From G963665925 sp963678925 (GTDB taxonomy: Bacteria > Bacillota > Clostridia > Peptostreptococcales > Acidaminobacteraceae), in contig OY787533.1 in assembly GCA_963678925.1 (NCBI GenBank), positions 248,001 through 312,000 on the forward strand: a DNA stretch of 64,000 nt, written 5' to 3'. Shown here piece after piece: positions 44,139-52,633 of this stretch. The notes beneath the pieces are model-generated. The model worked only from the letters and a program-made list of their open reading frames with translations, did not search any database and had not been told where the DNA came from. Each line of letters opens with the position of its first letter. Position 1 is the stretch's first letter. The position numbers and the translations under genes were made by a program.

Positions 44139-45785
44139 TTACTGTTCACCCTCTACCCTTGTTAAATAAACTTTTGCATATGTATAAAATATACACTCTG
44201 TTTCACCAATGGTTGTTTTGTATACCTGATTATTCAACGCTACTTCGAGAAGCTCCGCCTCATTTGTTTTTGCATAGTTGTATATTTCCTCATAATCCTC
44301 TGTTAGCAAACTCAATGAAAACTTCATAAATGCTTCATAAAGATCACCATAATCGATATCACTTACATTGAAACCACCAAATGTAATGTATCGTTCATCC
44401 CTATAACCTGGCAAATCTATGTAGGCGCGCGGATTGAAGCTTAAAAACCTAGTGTAGTGGCTATACTTACCATTTTGAAACTTATATTGAATCTCAATTT
44501 TATTTCTGTCTTTTACTACATACTGAAAATCTTCAGGGAGTTGATCAAGCCAATATATAAATTCTGCCTGACTCGCTGCTGTATCCCAATAATCAATTCT
44601 GAGTCCATGTGTTTCTCTAAAACTTGACGCATTTACTTTCTCAATGAGTTCTAATACTGCTTGTACATTACCAACATTATCCTCCAATGTTTTGTAATTA
44701 TTCTTACCAGCTGTAGAATTAACCCAGCTCATATCCATCTCTTTATTTTTATATTCTGTACTGATGCCTCTGGCAAGAATTTCTTGTTCATAGGCTTCAT
44801 TATACTTCATAGATGCTTTCTTAATGTATATCCAAAATCCAATACCCTCGTCTGACATTTTTACTTCTGTACCATTTGGTGCTGTCCACCATTCATCTAA
44901 TTCGTGTCCCATTGTGTCAACCGATAAAACATCATAAATATACTGTCCGTCAAGCGTCCATAATTTCAGCATATCTTCTATTGTTTCTTGCACACCTGGT
45001 TGAGATGAACCTGTTATTTGAAAACTCAAATTCTCGTTTTGCATTAAATGAACATTAAGAGGGTCAATATTCATAGAACTTTCTCCTCCTATATGGATAG
45101 AACCACTCCCCATATAGACCTTTGTTACCATTTTCGCTTTGTTCATAATCGATTTGGTGACATCTTGAGATTCCACATTTATCCAAAAATCCATAGTTGA
45201 CATATCATATTTTAGTATATTATTGTTCAGCTCCGTTGAATCTTCAGTAGCCTCAGATGATTCGACATCACCTGAAGAATAACTAGAAATTTTTAGCCCA
45301 GTGTCTTCGGAATAATCACTCTCCCAACCAAACTCATCAACAATATAATGCCATGTTAATGGGAAATATGTAATACCTCTAAACGTAAAAATTGGATAGA
45401 CTTCTTTGCCGTTGTCAATTACCTTTCCATTCACCTTAATTGGAAAATCAGGCATTGAGATATCATAGGCTTTAGATAAGTCATTTTGAGCTGTAATTGT
45501 CTGTTTCAGTGAGCTTGGGGCAGTTGTTTTTTCGATTATAAGCCCTGTAGCATTGCTATATGACGTTGACAAACCCAATCCTGATGAGAAGTCCCAAGTC
45601 ATGGGGAAGTAGGTTATGTCGTTATACACAAGGAGTGGATATGCAGCCTGTTCATTGTCGATAAGCTCACCGTTAAAATAAACAGGGAACCTTGCAAGAG
45701 TTGCTTGTGAACCCGCTGCGTGAGTTCCCATAGGTGCTACACATAATATCAATGCTATTAGTATTAATGTAATTCTTAATTTCAT
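44139..45785 (-). CDS. Secreted protein with two stalk-type repeats, unknown function
   Basis: A 548-residue exported protein with a signal peptide ending near THAAG. Two N-terminal repeats of about 55 residues (about 30-85 and 107-160) share the pattern FPVYFNGELIDN...YPLLVYNDITYFPMTW, similar to clostridial stalk or copper-amine-oxidase-N repeats. The rest is not recognised; it contains a Tyr/Trp-rich region and no known catalytic motif. The ATG at 45785 has AAAGGGTGATT upstream; a GTG three codons earlier overlaps that site. It is the only complete gene between the selC att repeats and is more AT-rich than the flanking genes, consistent with transfer. Confidence 0.8.
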   Translation of the reverse strand: MKLRITLILIALILCVAPMGTHAAGSQATLARFPVYFNGELIDNEQAAYPLLVYNDITYFPMTWDFSSGLGLSTSYSNATGLIIEKTTAPSSLKQTITAQNDLSKAYDISMPDFPIKVNGKVIDNGKEVYPIFTFRGITYFPLTWHYIVDEFGWESDYSEDTGLKISSYSSGDVESSEATEDSTELNNNILKYDMSTMDFWINVESQDVTKSIMNKAKMVTKVYMGSGSIHIGGESSMNIDPLNVHLMQNENLSFQITGSSQPGVQETIEDMLKLWTLDGQYIYDVLSVDTMGHELDEWWTAPNGTEVKMSDEGIGFWIYIKKASMKYNEAYEQEILARGISTEYKNKEMDMSWVNSTAGKNNYKTLEDNVGNVQAVLELIEKVNASSFRETHGLRIDYWDTAASQAEFIYWLDQLPEDFQYVVKDRNKIEIQYKFQNGKYSHYTRFLSFNPRAYIDLPGYRDERYITFGGFNVSDIDYGDLYEAFMKFSLSLLTEDYEEIYNYAKTNEAELLEVALNNQVYKTTIGETECIFYTYAKVYLTRVEGEQ

Positions 45786-45794
45786 TCTAATCAC

Positions 45795-46069
45795 CCTTTC
45801 AAATATTTTCTAATTATCATTGTAACATTTTTATGATTTATTGGGTACATTTACATATTTTTCATAGAAATACTCTCATGACCTAGGATACTGCTTAGCA
45901 TTAACATACCAAGCCCGTTCGATAACTGCTTCTGATTGTAGTAGTACTATTCGATATGTGATTCTAACTTATAACATGTTATAGTTAGAGAACCACAGGA
46001 AATTCATAACTGTAATCCACCAGAGTGATTCATATAACTTATTTGGAACTTCCCTCCCCTCAGATTAGT
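45795..46069. other. Intergenic region upstream of the second att repeat
   Basis: AT-rich, with the dyad TATAACATGTTATA flanked by CTAAC and GTTAG at 45964-45989. That dyad could be a hairpin or operator. No gene was seen. Confidence 0.45.
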
Positions 46070-46138
46070 TCTTCAACACCGTCTTGAGGCGTTAGGAGCG
46101 TCTTAGGTGAGTTCGATTCTCACACATTCCCGCCAATT
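46070..46138 (+). repeat. 69-bp direct repeat, copy 2 (partial selC; attachment site)
   Basis: Identical to 43687-43755. It lacks the 5' acceptor and D arms, so it is not a functional tRNA; it marks the far end of the inserted islet. Confidence 0.9.
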
Positions 46139-46148
46139 TAGATATAAG

Positions 46149-46182
46149 AAGAGTTCTGACGAATGCGTCGGGGCTTTTTTTC
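46149..46182 (+). terminator. Diverged copy of the selC terminator
   Basis: GAGTTCTGACG-AATG-CGTCGGGGCT with G-T pairs, followed by TTTTTTT. The duplication of the terminator shows that the similarity continues beyond the 69-bp exact repeat. Confidence 0.75.
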
Positions 46183-46209
46183 GTTTTTGGGTTTCAGAGG
46201 GGACCCGTT

Positions 46210-46446
46210 ATGACAACAGACCGTAAATACAAGGAGGATTTGACAATCGATCAGTTGATTGATTATCACAAGGACTTCATGCGCGATAAGACCTTGGAAG
46301 GACTTGCTCCTTGTACCGTTAATGGCTGTGCTAGAGTCATCGAGACATCTCTAAACTGGATTCATAGAAACAACTTCACGAGCAAGAACAACTTCCCTTA
46401 CCCTAAAAGCATCAAGGTATTTGTTGACCGTATACACCCGCTTTAG
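46210..46446 (+). pseudogene. Truncated tyrosine recombinase (integrase) N-terminal domain, copy 2
   Basis: A 78-codon frame starting with ATGACAACAGACCG. The region LTIDQLIDYHKDFM...LAPCTVNGCARVIETSLNW fits the SAM-like core-binding domain of phage-type integrases. The frame stops at 46446 before the catalytic domain; no R-H-R-Y motifs follow. No ribosome site is evident. Its position behind a tRNA-derived att site supports the assignment, but similarity is weak and it cannot be active alone. Confidence 0.6.
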
Positions 46447-46512
46447 AATAAGATAGAACAATGATACAGAAGCATAAAGCTTCGAGTATTCTAAATCAGA
46501 TTTTGACATAAT

Positions 46513-46541
46513 AAAAGCCCTCCGGATATTGAGGGCTCTTT
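46513..46541. terminator. Terminator downstream of the SAP-domain gene
   Basis: AGCCCTC/GAGGGCT hairpin with an eight-base loop and T-rich flanks on both strands. Confidence 0.6.
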
Positions 46542-46599
46542 ACAATTCAGTTCAGTTAATAGATTTCTCTACTTAGTTTATTTCATAAAACTCTTTGAT

Positions 46600-46692
46600 T
46601 CATTTTATCTTGCAATGCTCCTTATACCAGTTAGGTAAACCGTTTATCATCGTGAGTTCCTCTTTACTTTTGAAAGGTAGGATTTCATGCAT
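46600..46692 (-). CDS. Possible 30-residue ORF
   Basis: A short frame, MHEILPFKSKEELTMING continuing to CKIK, with GAGGTG just upstream of its ATG. It lies 50 bases behind the SAP-domain gene and before the terminator. I do not recognise it. It may be a small protein or a remnant; length alone makes it uncertain. Confidence 0.3.
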   Translation of the reverse strand: MHEILPFKSKEELTMINGLPNWYKEHCKIK

Positions 46693-46742
46693 TCACCTCA
46701 CGAAAGCACATATATTATGTTCAGTTTTTCTCTCTTACTATA

Positions 46743-48278
46743 CTATAAACTTACTAGATCAATATTAAAGCGTCCAGGTTGTTTAAAGTAGCCAAGTGGA
46801 AACGGATCATTCCCACTTGCATTCGTCTTTGACCATTTCTCAGCTAACGCCTTTAACTCATCAGCAGTAATGAGTGTAATGATAGTGTCATTCTCTAGCA
46901 TATACTGCATAGCTACATTCGTTGAATCCTCAGTGAAACTTGGTCCAATTACAAGGAATATTGGCACACTCTTGTCAGCACTTTTTATGTAACGATCAAA
47001 CTGCTTTATATGATCAGTAAGATTAACCGCTGTCTCTTTTGACTTGTTATCCCACATCAATATTCTCTCTTGATAGGACAGCATACCATCAGCATGCTCG
47101 GTGCCTTTTAGTACTAATGGTTTATGAACCAATAGCTCTTCAAATATGTAGTCGGTAGCTTGTTCAAACTTCTTTTCACATTCGATATCTTTCAGAATGA
47201 TATTTTGACTTCGCAAATTATCAAGTTTCCGTGCGGCTAAATCTTCATAAAACTCGTACCATACGGCACGTTCATCATCAATCTCTTGAATCTCTTTACG
47301 AATGTTGTCATAGTATCCAATAATACGCTGTATAAGCTCTTGCTTCTGTCCAGATACTTGAAGCCCCAGCTCAGAACACCATTTTGACAATGTACTGGAA
47401 TCCAGTCCATCTCTTGGCGAGTATCCACCTAGGAGTATACTCGGACTAAGATGCGAAAGGCACAATTGCTTTATATCATCTGTCTTAGCACCGTTATTTA
47501 CAGACACACCGCCCTTAATCAACAGATCTTTCAAGTAGGACTTGCTTCTGACATGCTTGCTCTCTAAGAGTTCTTTATATCCATGGTGTTTAATCTCATA
47601 ACCAAACATATCCCTTAAAGCACACGCAATTTCTTCGGGTATAACATCGTAATCATTCTTTTCACTATCTCTTACACTGAAAAGCATCCCAACAGTTTGC
47701 AACTTTCGTCTGACATTTTCAATCTGATTACGTGTATGTACACGATTACCAGCTACAGGGAACTTTCCAATAATGGCTTCAAGCATATGACTTTCATCCT
47801 CAGTGATACTCAACTTGACTCTTATCTTATTAAGTAAGTTTTTTTCATCAGCTGATATATCATCATTGCGATCCCATGCTGCCTCCAGTACAAACTTAAA
47901 AAATTTTAGGTTTTTTGTCCGTTCCTTATCCTTTGATGACAAAACATCATTAGAGCTATTTATAATACCCTGTTCATAGTCAATAATTGAATCTGTCAGA
48001 TCCTTCTGTACAATCTTAAAATCATCTGTATGAAGCAAGATATGCTTCAGAATAAGTGGAGCTAGTATCCGTTCATCACGTGACTCTGACAGCATTAACG
48101 CATCTACTGACGATGCTAAGTTATCTTTATAGTAATACTGCGGTGCGGTTTTCATCAAAGCTTCTACCACCTCTTCATTAGAGAGATTTCTGTAATCAAT
48201 GACGTATGCACTTGCTACACGCTTGAGATCAGTTACAGTTGACAACGAGTCCACTACTTGCCTGAAATTCATATCCAT
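46743..48278 (-). CDS. SAP-domain protein with restriction-endonuclease-like C-terminus (candidate defence gene)
   Basis: A 511-residue protein. The N-terminal 230 residues are helical and unfamiliar, with a TerB-like acidic segment around DRNDDISADEKNLLNKI. A SAP-like DNA-binding motif lies near residues 290-320 (LSKWCSELGLQVSGQKQELI). The C-terminus (about 395-490) looks like a PD-(D/E)xK fold: RILMWDNKSKE would supply the Asp and Lys, followed by a hydrophobic IFLVIGPSF strand. The role is inferred to be DNA cleavage or binding in defence. Start: the ATG at 48278 or the one two codons later (GGGGG seven bases upstream). It lies in the selC accessory region. Confidence 0.6.
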   Translation of the reverse strand: MDMNFRQVVDSLSTVTDLKRVASAYVIDYRNLSNEEVVEALMKTAPQYYYKDNLASSVDALMLSESRDERILAPLILKHILLHTDDFKIVQKDLTDSIIDYEQGIINSSNDVLSSKDKERTKNLKFFKFVLEAAWDRNDDISADEKNLLNKIRVKLSITEDESHMLEAIIGKFPVAGNRVHTRNQIENVRRKLQTVGMLFSVRDSEKNDYDVIPEEIACALRDMFGYEIKHHGYKELLESKHVRSKSYLKDLLIKGGVSVNNGAKTDDIKQLCLSHLSPSILLGGYSPRDGLDSSTLSKWCSELGLQVSGQKQELIQRIIGYYDNIRKEIQEIDDERAVWYEFYEDLAARKLDNLRSQNIILKDIECEKKFEQATDYIFEELLVHKPLVLKGTEHADGMLSYQERILMWDNKSKETAVNLTDHIKQFDRYIKSADKSVPIFLVIGPSFTEDSTNVAMQYMLENDTIITLITADELKALAEKWSKTNASGNDPFPLGYFKQPGRFNIDLVSL

Positions 48279-48480
48279 GCCCCCTATTAATTATACAGTT
48301 GACCAAAACTTACCACTGGATATTTTACCCAACTACATGCATTTTACACACTCATTCGCGTCCTAACTATATTATGGCAACCGTACTATCCTCCAATTGC
48401 CTACTACAAATTAGTTGTAAATCCAAACCAATCTTAGTATTCAGACTTAGAATACTTCGACACTTTTTGATTAAACGCAC

Positions 48481-48511
48481 AAAAAAAACGAGATTTACTT
48501 CATCTCGTTTT
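48481..48511 (-). terminator. Terminator of the DnaA_N/DUF6241 operon
   Basis: AAAACGAGAT/ATCTCGTTTT stem with a seven-base loop, followed on the minus strand by eight T. Confidence 0.85.
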
Positions 48512-48529
48512 ACGCCTTATTAAATATGA

Positions 48530-49219
48530 TTAAACCTCTACCGTATTCCCCTTTAACTCATCCACATCACGCCTAAGCGCCTCAAGCTCTTGGAGAATCT
48601 GATTGAGCACTTTACTATCGACGAGTATCATTCCATCCACGGTCTGATTTCCTATTCTGGAATCTGTAGTCGCTTTTCTTGTTATGCTATCACTTGACCT
48701 TGTTTTGACAGTTACTTCAAACTTGGCTTTGCAGCCAATTACCAACTCAAGTGCAGTGTCAATCAGACCTAGATATCTTAATGATATTATCTCTAAATTG
48801 AACTCATTAGAGGTCTTAAGAAGCAAAACGCCATCAACAATTTCTGGCTCCACTTTATCAATCCACGTTTTATATGAGACCTCAGTCATCGCATCGGAAA
48901 TATAGCCTTTTGCCTCTGTCCATGCATCAATTGAATTGACATCATGACGTTTAACTTCAATGTCATCACTATTTATTAGGTCCAGTTCATACACAACTTC
49001 AACATCATTAATATTCTTACTTACTTGCTTGACAAAGCGCTCAATCATATTTCTATACCTGGTCTCAACAAGTTCTCGATGAAATTCAGTCTTTGTACTT
49101 AATACAAGTTTACCAGCATCCAGTTTGGGTGTAAGTGTACTAATCCATGCTTCAAAAGAAATTCCTTTTATTTCTCCCTTGAGCAGCACCAATACTTTAT
49201 CCCAAAGAAAATCCATCAT
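48530..49219 (-). CDS. Protein with two tandem DnaA N-terminal-like domains, no ATPase
   Basis: A 229-residue protein. Residues 1-68 (LWDKVLVLLKGEIKGISFEAW, then TEFHRELVETRY) and 96-160 (WTEAKGYISDAMTEVSYKTW, then NEFNLEIISLRY) both show the pattern of the DnaA N-terminal domain: helix, SFETW-like motif, two strands, NEF and RY. There is no AAA+ domain or DnaA helix-turn-helix. The C-terminus (about 200-229) is a short coiled coil. The start at 49219 has AGGAGGTG eight bases upstream and overlaps the preceding stop as ATGA. DnaA domain I binds DnaB, DiaA or SirA-type partners, so interference with replication initiation or a structural adaptor role is conceivable (inference). Confidence 0.75.
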   Translation of the reverse strand: MMDFLWDKVLVLLKGEIKGISFEAWISTLTPKLDAGKLVLSTKTEFHRELVETRYRNMIERFVKQVSKNINDVEVVYELDLINSDDIEVKRHDVNSIDAWTEAKGYISDAMTEVSYKTWIDKVEPEIVDGVLLLKTSNEFNLEIISLRYLGLIDTALELVIGCKAKFEVTVKTRSSDSITRKATTDSRIGNQTVDGMILVDSKVLNQILQELEALRRDVDELKGNTVEV

Positions 49220-49818
49220 TGTTCTGCACCTCCTGTCCATTTAGGCAGATTCGTCCAATCAACCCCTTCTGCCTTGCCAATTTCACCACCAAGCATACTC
49301 CAGACAAGGTTATGATCTTCGTCTGCTTTTGAAAAATCTCCCTCTCGCCATCTATTGAGTATGTCCAGATAGTCCTCTGCATGGACATATTCTCCATTCC
49401 TAATTACATCACAGAGTTTATCCAGTTTTGATTTTGAAATTTTCTTGAACCCTATTTTATACTTAGCTATAACAAGATTATTGGCCATTTCATGAATTTC
49501 TTCTTGAATATCCCTTTCGCTATAGTCCGAATATCTAGTCTTATAGTCAACGACTTCTTTATCTTCAATACCAGGCCTTATGACGGGATCACTTAAAATG
49601 ATTTCAGGATTGCCTAATAATTTTTCTGCCACACTGACATCACGCCCATTGACATTTAAAGCAAATATGACAATTATAATCACAACAATCAGAAAACCGA
49701 CTGCAAAATACCATGTCTTGACTTCCGTCTCTTCTATAGTTTCTATACCATCTACAGACTCTGCGTTCTCTTCAGTTTTTACGTTTTCTAAACTCTCATC
49801 AATTATTTTGTGCTTCAT
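49216..49818 (-). CDS. DUF6241-like membrane protein
   Basis: A 200-residue protein with a cytoplasmic acidic N-terminus (1-35), one membrane helix (about 36-56) and an outside domain. Its C-terminal third, IHEMANNLVIAKYKIGF and ILNRWREGDFSKADEDHN, then VWSMLGGEIGKAEG, resembles the DUF6241 family known from Bacillales and Clostridia, function unknown. The ATG at 49818 has GGGGGTG upstream; the longer frame to 49878 lacks one. Its stop overlaps the start of the twin DnaA_N gene (ATGA), so the two are translationally coupled. Confidence 0.75.
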   Translation of the reverse strand: MKHKIIDESLENVKTEENAESVDGIETIEETEVKTWYFAVGFLIVVIIIVIFALNVNGRDVSVAEKLLGNPEIILSDPVIRPGIEDKEVVDYKTRYSDYSERDIQEEIHEMANNLVIAKYKIGFKKISKSKLDKLCDVIRNGEYVHAEDYLDILNRWREGDFSKADEDHNLVWSMLGGEIGKAEGVDWTNLPKWTGGAEQ

Positions 49819-49916
49819 TTCATACACACCCCCGGACCTATAGACTAATACCCTAAAATTATAACATTTAAAGAGCATTATCTTCTTTTTGCGGCTTATA
49901 AAACCACCCTATATCA

Positions 49917-49966
49917 AAAAAAAGAGAAGTTCCATATTCCAACCCCAAGGAGTCGAAATATGGAAC
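49917..49966 (-). terminator. Terminator of the 77-residue ORF
   Basis: Perfect arms GTTCCATATT/AATATGGAAC with an inner CTCC/GGGG pairing, followed on the minus strand by TTCTCTTTTTTTT. Confidence 0.85.
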
Positions 49967-49997
49967 ATCGCTTTAAAAAATGATGATGAAGCTCAGC

Positions 49998-50231
49998 CTA
50001 TAACCAGGTATCCAGTTCATCTGCATAAGCGTTCAGGTGCGCCACAGACAAGTCTGGATTTGCATTCGATACATCGAATGTAAAACACTTTTCTCCGTGG
50101 TCTACGACTGTGACAGTTTGATTTGTGCCAGTTCTTTCAAGCATCAGTTTTTTGAACATATCGGTATTTCCATCTGCGGAAGCGATACATTCGGCAAATA
50201 CTCCGAAGCTGACAGTTGCAATACTCGTCAT
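49998..50231 (-). CDS. Small conserved-looking protein of unknown function
   Basis: A 77-residue protein I do not recognise. It is acidic, without signal or membrane helix, predicted alternating strand/helix, with VTVVDHGEKCFTFDVSNANP in the middle. The ATG has an excellent AAAGGAGGATGAG site, and a strong terminator follows, so it is a real monocistronic gene. It lies at the right edge of the accessory region; whether it belongs to the inserted material is unclear. Confidence 0.7.
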   Translation of the reverse strand: MTSIATVSFGVFAECIASADGNTDMFKKLMLERTGTNQTVTVVDHGEKCFTFDVSNANPDLSVAHLNAYADELDTWL

Positions 50232-50349
50232 AACTCATCCTCCTTTTTGGGCTAGACATTACACTTGTAATATCTATTACCATTTATATCACAATTGGAG
50301 GCTTCTAATCTATAATTTAATATTACTTCTCTAAAATAAGAGCCCTACT

Positions 50350-52593
50350 TTACAGGATTTCCTTATTGAAATGACCTCTGGTGTCCGCTTCCTGATCAAA
50401 GGCTGACTGCTTCACATTTCCATTTAACTTGCCAAAGGCCTTTTTAATAATCGATTCAACTTCGGCTTCCGATTCAATGGTGAAATTCAGTCTGAAGGCC
50501 TCAACACCTTTTATACTTCTCATCTCATCCAGGAGGTTCAGATTCTTTCCGTTTAGAATCGTCGTTGTACAGTCCTCATGAGAAATAATCGGGAAAGATC
50601 CATGCTCATCCCTAAGTTCATACTGCTTTGTTTTGCAAACACCGCACTGATCCATTTTTTCAAGGGGACAGTACTTTGTAAACAGTAGGGGCGCTTTGCC
50701 ATAAACGATCATTTCAAGTGCTGGGTAGCCGTCGTTCTGTGCATAGTATGTCTGCACCAAATCTTCAATTTGCTTCTTGTTCAGTTCATAAGAAAGAGTT
50801 ACCCGCTTGGCCCCCAGCTCATAAAGCGTATGACAGCTTGTAGCATTCACCACATTCAAGGAGTAATCTGTAACAAATGGGTTTGATTCTCTATAGTGAT
50901 GAAGTCCACCATATCCGCCGATAAGAAGCTGGCCTTCTTTTTCTTTATAATCGTTTTGATTTCTTCTAATAACATTTTCAAAATAGACTTCATATATGCC
51001 GCCACGCACGCAGGCATCATACTGTTCTTGAGTCGTCACAGTCGCCGTCAAGTATGGTTTTACAGGCGCGAAGCTTATCTTATTTTTGACACTTGGCGCT
51101 TTGGTTCTTGTTCTTTGGCTATTAATCCTCAGGGCATACAGAGCTTCAACAATATCTCTTCGTGCTGCATTGAGCAGTTTTGCCGGAATAAAGGCCTGGC
51201 ATTCTTCGTAAGTCACATGCCCCAGCTCGAACAGGGTATCGTTGAGTCTTGAAAACTGCTTAATAACCTGGTCCTTTGTCGTTGGATTGTTAATTGCTTC
51301 ACTGAGGTTTTCATCGCTTTCATACATATAATTAAAGCCAAAAGCTTCGGCATCAATAATCAGCTTGGAATCTGGGTAGGCATAAACCCTGATATCAAGC
51401 GGAAAACGTCTGAACTCCTTTTCCAGAGATGCTTCCAGTGTTTTGTAATAGTTGTAGTCCTTCGTCACATAAACCAGGTCACCCTCAGAAAGCTTTTCCT
51501 TGATTCTGATATAGCAGACGTCATCCGCCTTATTGATCAGATTGCCGGATTTATCATAAAGCTTTGCTACAGATAAAATGACATCTTCATTATTATGACT
51601 TATTCTGATTATATCGTTTTGATTCAGAGTCCGCGAAAGGGCGATTTCATACATACCTTTAACACTTCTGCTGACTCTGCCAATTTCAAAGCCAAAATTA
51701 TTGGGTCTTAGGACGTTTGTAATATCCTTTTTCCCTTCATGAAAGAGATAACCCTTGGTAAATGTTCTATTGAATGTCTTACTCAGGTTTTCCTTATCTG
51801 CCTCTGTAATCTGATTGTCTAGAGCCATACGATAATTTGAAACGACATTGGCAACATAAGCAGGCTCTTTCATTCGACCTTCAATTTTTAAGGAATCAAT
51901 TTCCTTTAAGTCATCGATATGGTCAATTGTGCTTAAGTCTTTGGTCGACAGAATGTAGTTCTTTCCTATAACACGCTCTGTCGTACTGTCAATGAGTTCG
52001 TACTCCTTACGACACGAGCCTACACACCTTCCTCGATTTCCGCTTCGGTAACCAATCAGTCCGGACATGAGACAGTTTCCAGAGTAGGATACACACAGGG
52101 CACCATGCACAAATATCTCCAGAGGGATTTTAGCTGCTTTTCTTATTTCTTTGACCTTTTCGATTTCCAGCTCACGGGATAGGACCACACGCTTGGCCCC
52201 CATCTCTTTAAAGAGCAGCGTGCCATCCAGGTCGTCAATGCCCATCTGTGTCGAGCAGTGGGCCTCCATATCGACAAAGTTGTCAACAATATAGTCAAAA
52301 GCGGCCAAATCCTGAACGATAATCCCATCGACACCAATTTCATTCAATGCGTCCATCTGCGCCTTCATCTCTTCAAGCTCATTCTCAAAAACGATGGTAT
52401 TCATAGTAACGTATATTTTCACACTTCTCAGATGTGCGTAGTCAACCGCCTCTTTTAGAGACTCCAAATCAAAGTTAGATGAATATGCACGTGCGCCAAA
52501 TTTTTGCATTCCAAGGTATATCGCATCGCAGCCATTAGAGATTGCAGCCTTCAGAGCTTCCATACTTCCCGCTGGCGCTAATAATTCAGTCAT
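50350..52593 (-). CDS. Peptidase U32-family protein (RlhA/YdcP-like, DUF3656)
   Basis: A 747-residue protein. The U32 domain (about 1-290) has ELLAPAGSMEALKAAI at its start and the conserved iron-sulfur cysteines in HGALCVSYSGNC and GRCVGSC. A DUF3656-like segment (about 350-470) with PLDIRVYAYPDSKLIIDAEA follows, and a C-terminal U32-like part with CPLEKMDQCGVCK. This order is that of E. coli RlhA, which hydroxylates cytidine 2501 of 23S rRNA; protease activity is doubtful for the group. The ATG at 52593 has GGAGG five bases upstream. It is the second gene after ABC-F. Confidence 0.88.
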   Translation of the reverse strand: MTELLAPAGSMEALKAAISNGCDAIYLGMQKFGARAYSSNFDLESLKEAVDYAHLRSVKIYVTMNTIVFENELEEMKAQMDALNEIGVDGIIVQDLAAFDYIVDNFVDMEAHCSTQMGIDDLDGTLLFKEMGAKRVVLSRELEIEKVKEIRKAAKIPLEIFVHGALCVSYSGNCLMSGLIGYRSGNRGRCVGSCRKEYELIDSTTERVIGKNYILSTKDLSTIDHIDDLKEIDSLKIEGRMKEPAYVANVVSNYRMALDNQITEADKENLSKTFNRTFTKGYLFHEGKKDITNVLRPNNFGFEIGRVSRSVKGMYEIALSRTLNQNDIIRISHNNEDVILSVAKLYDKSGNLINKADDVCYIRIKEKLSEGDLVYVTKDYNYYKTLEASLEKEFRRFPLDIRVYAYPDSKLIIDAEAFGFNYMYESDENLSEAINNPTTKDQVIKQFSRLNDTLFELGHVTYEECQAFIPAKLLNAARRDIVEALYALRINSQRTRTKAPSVKNKISFAPVKPYLTATVTTQEQYDACVRGGIYEVYFENVIRRNQNDYKEKEGQLLIGGYGGLHHYRESNPFVTDYSLNVVNATSCHTLYELGAKRVTLSYELNKKQIEDLVQTYYAQNDGYPALEMIVYGKAPLLFTKYCPLEKMDQCGVCKTKQYELRDEHGSFPIISHEDCTTTILNGKNLNLLDEMRSIKGVEAFRLNFTIESEAEVESIIKKAFGKLNGNVKQSAFDQEADTRGHFNKEIL

Positions 52594-52633
52594 ATTTTCC
52601 TCCATGTTAGGCACTGGTCAAGACTTCATGCAA

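Larger units (their letters stand above)
43687..46138. mobile_element. Remnant integrative islet in selC bounded by att repeats
   Basis: A 2.4-kb segment between the two 69-bp repeats. It carries a degenerate tyrosine-recombinase remnant right behind the left repeat and one intact cargo gene for a secreted protein. No replication or transfer genes are present. A second recombinase remnant and further cargo lie to the right of the right repeat, so the islet is probably one of at least two insertions in tandem. Confidence 0.7.

Noticed and set aside
46070..46138. Second tRNA gene
   Set aside because: Only the 3' half of tRNA-Sec is present; acceptor 5' strand and D arm are missing, so it is an attachment-site copy, not a tRNA.
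48299..48523. 74-codon plus-strand ORF between two accessory genes
   Set aside because: Lies across a promoter region and a terminator, rich in rare patterns, no ribosome site.
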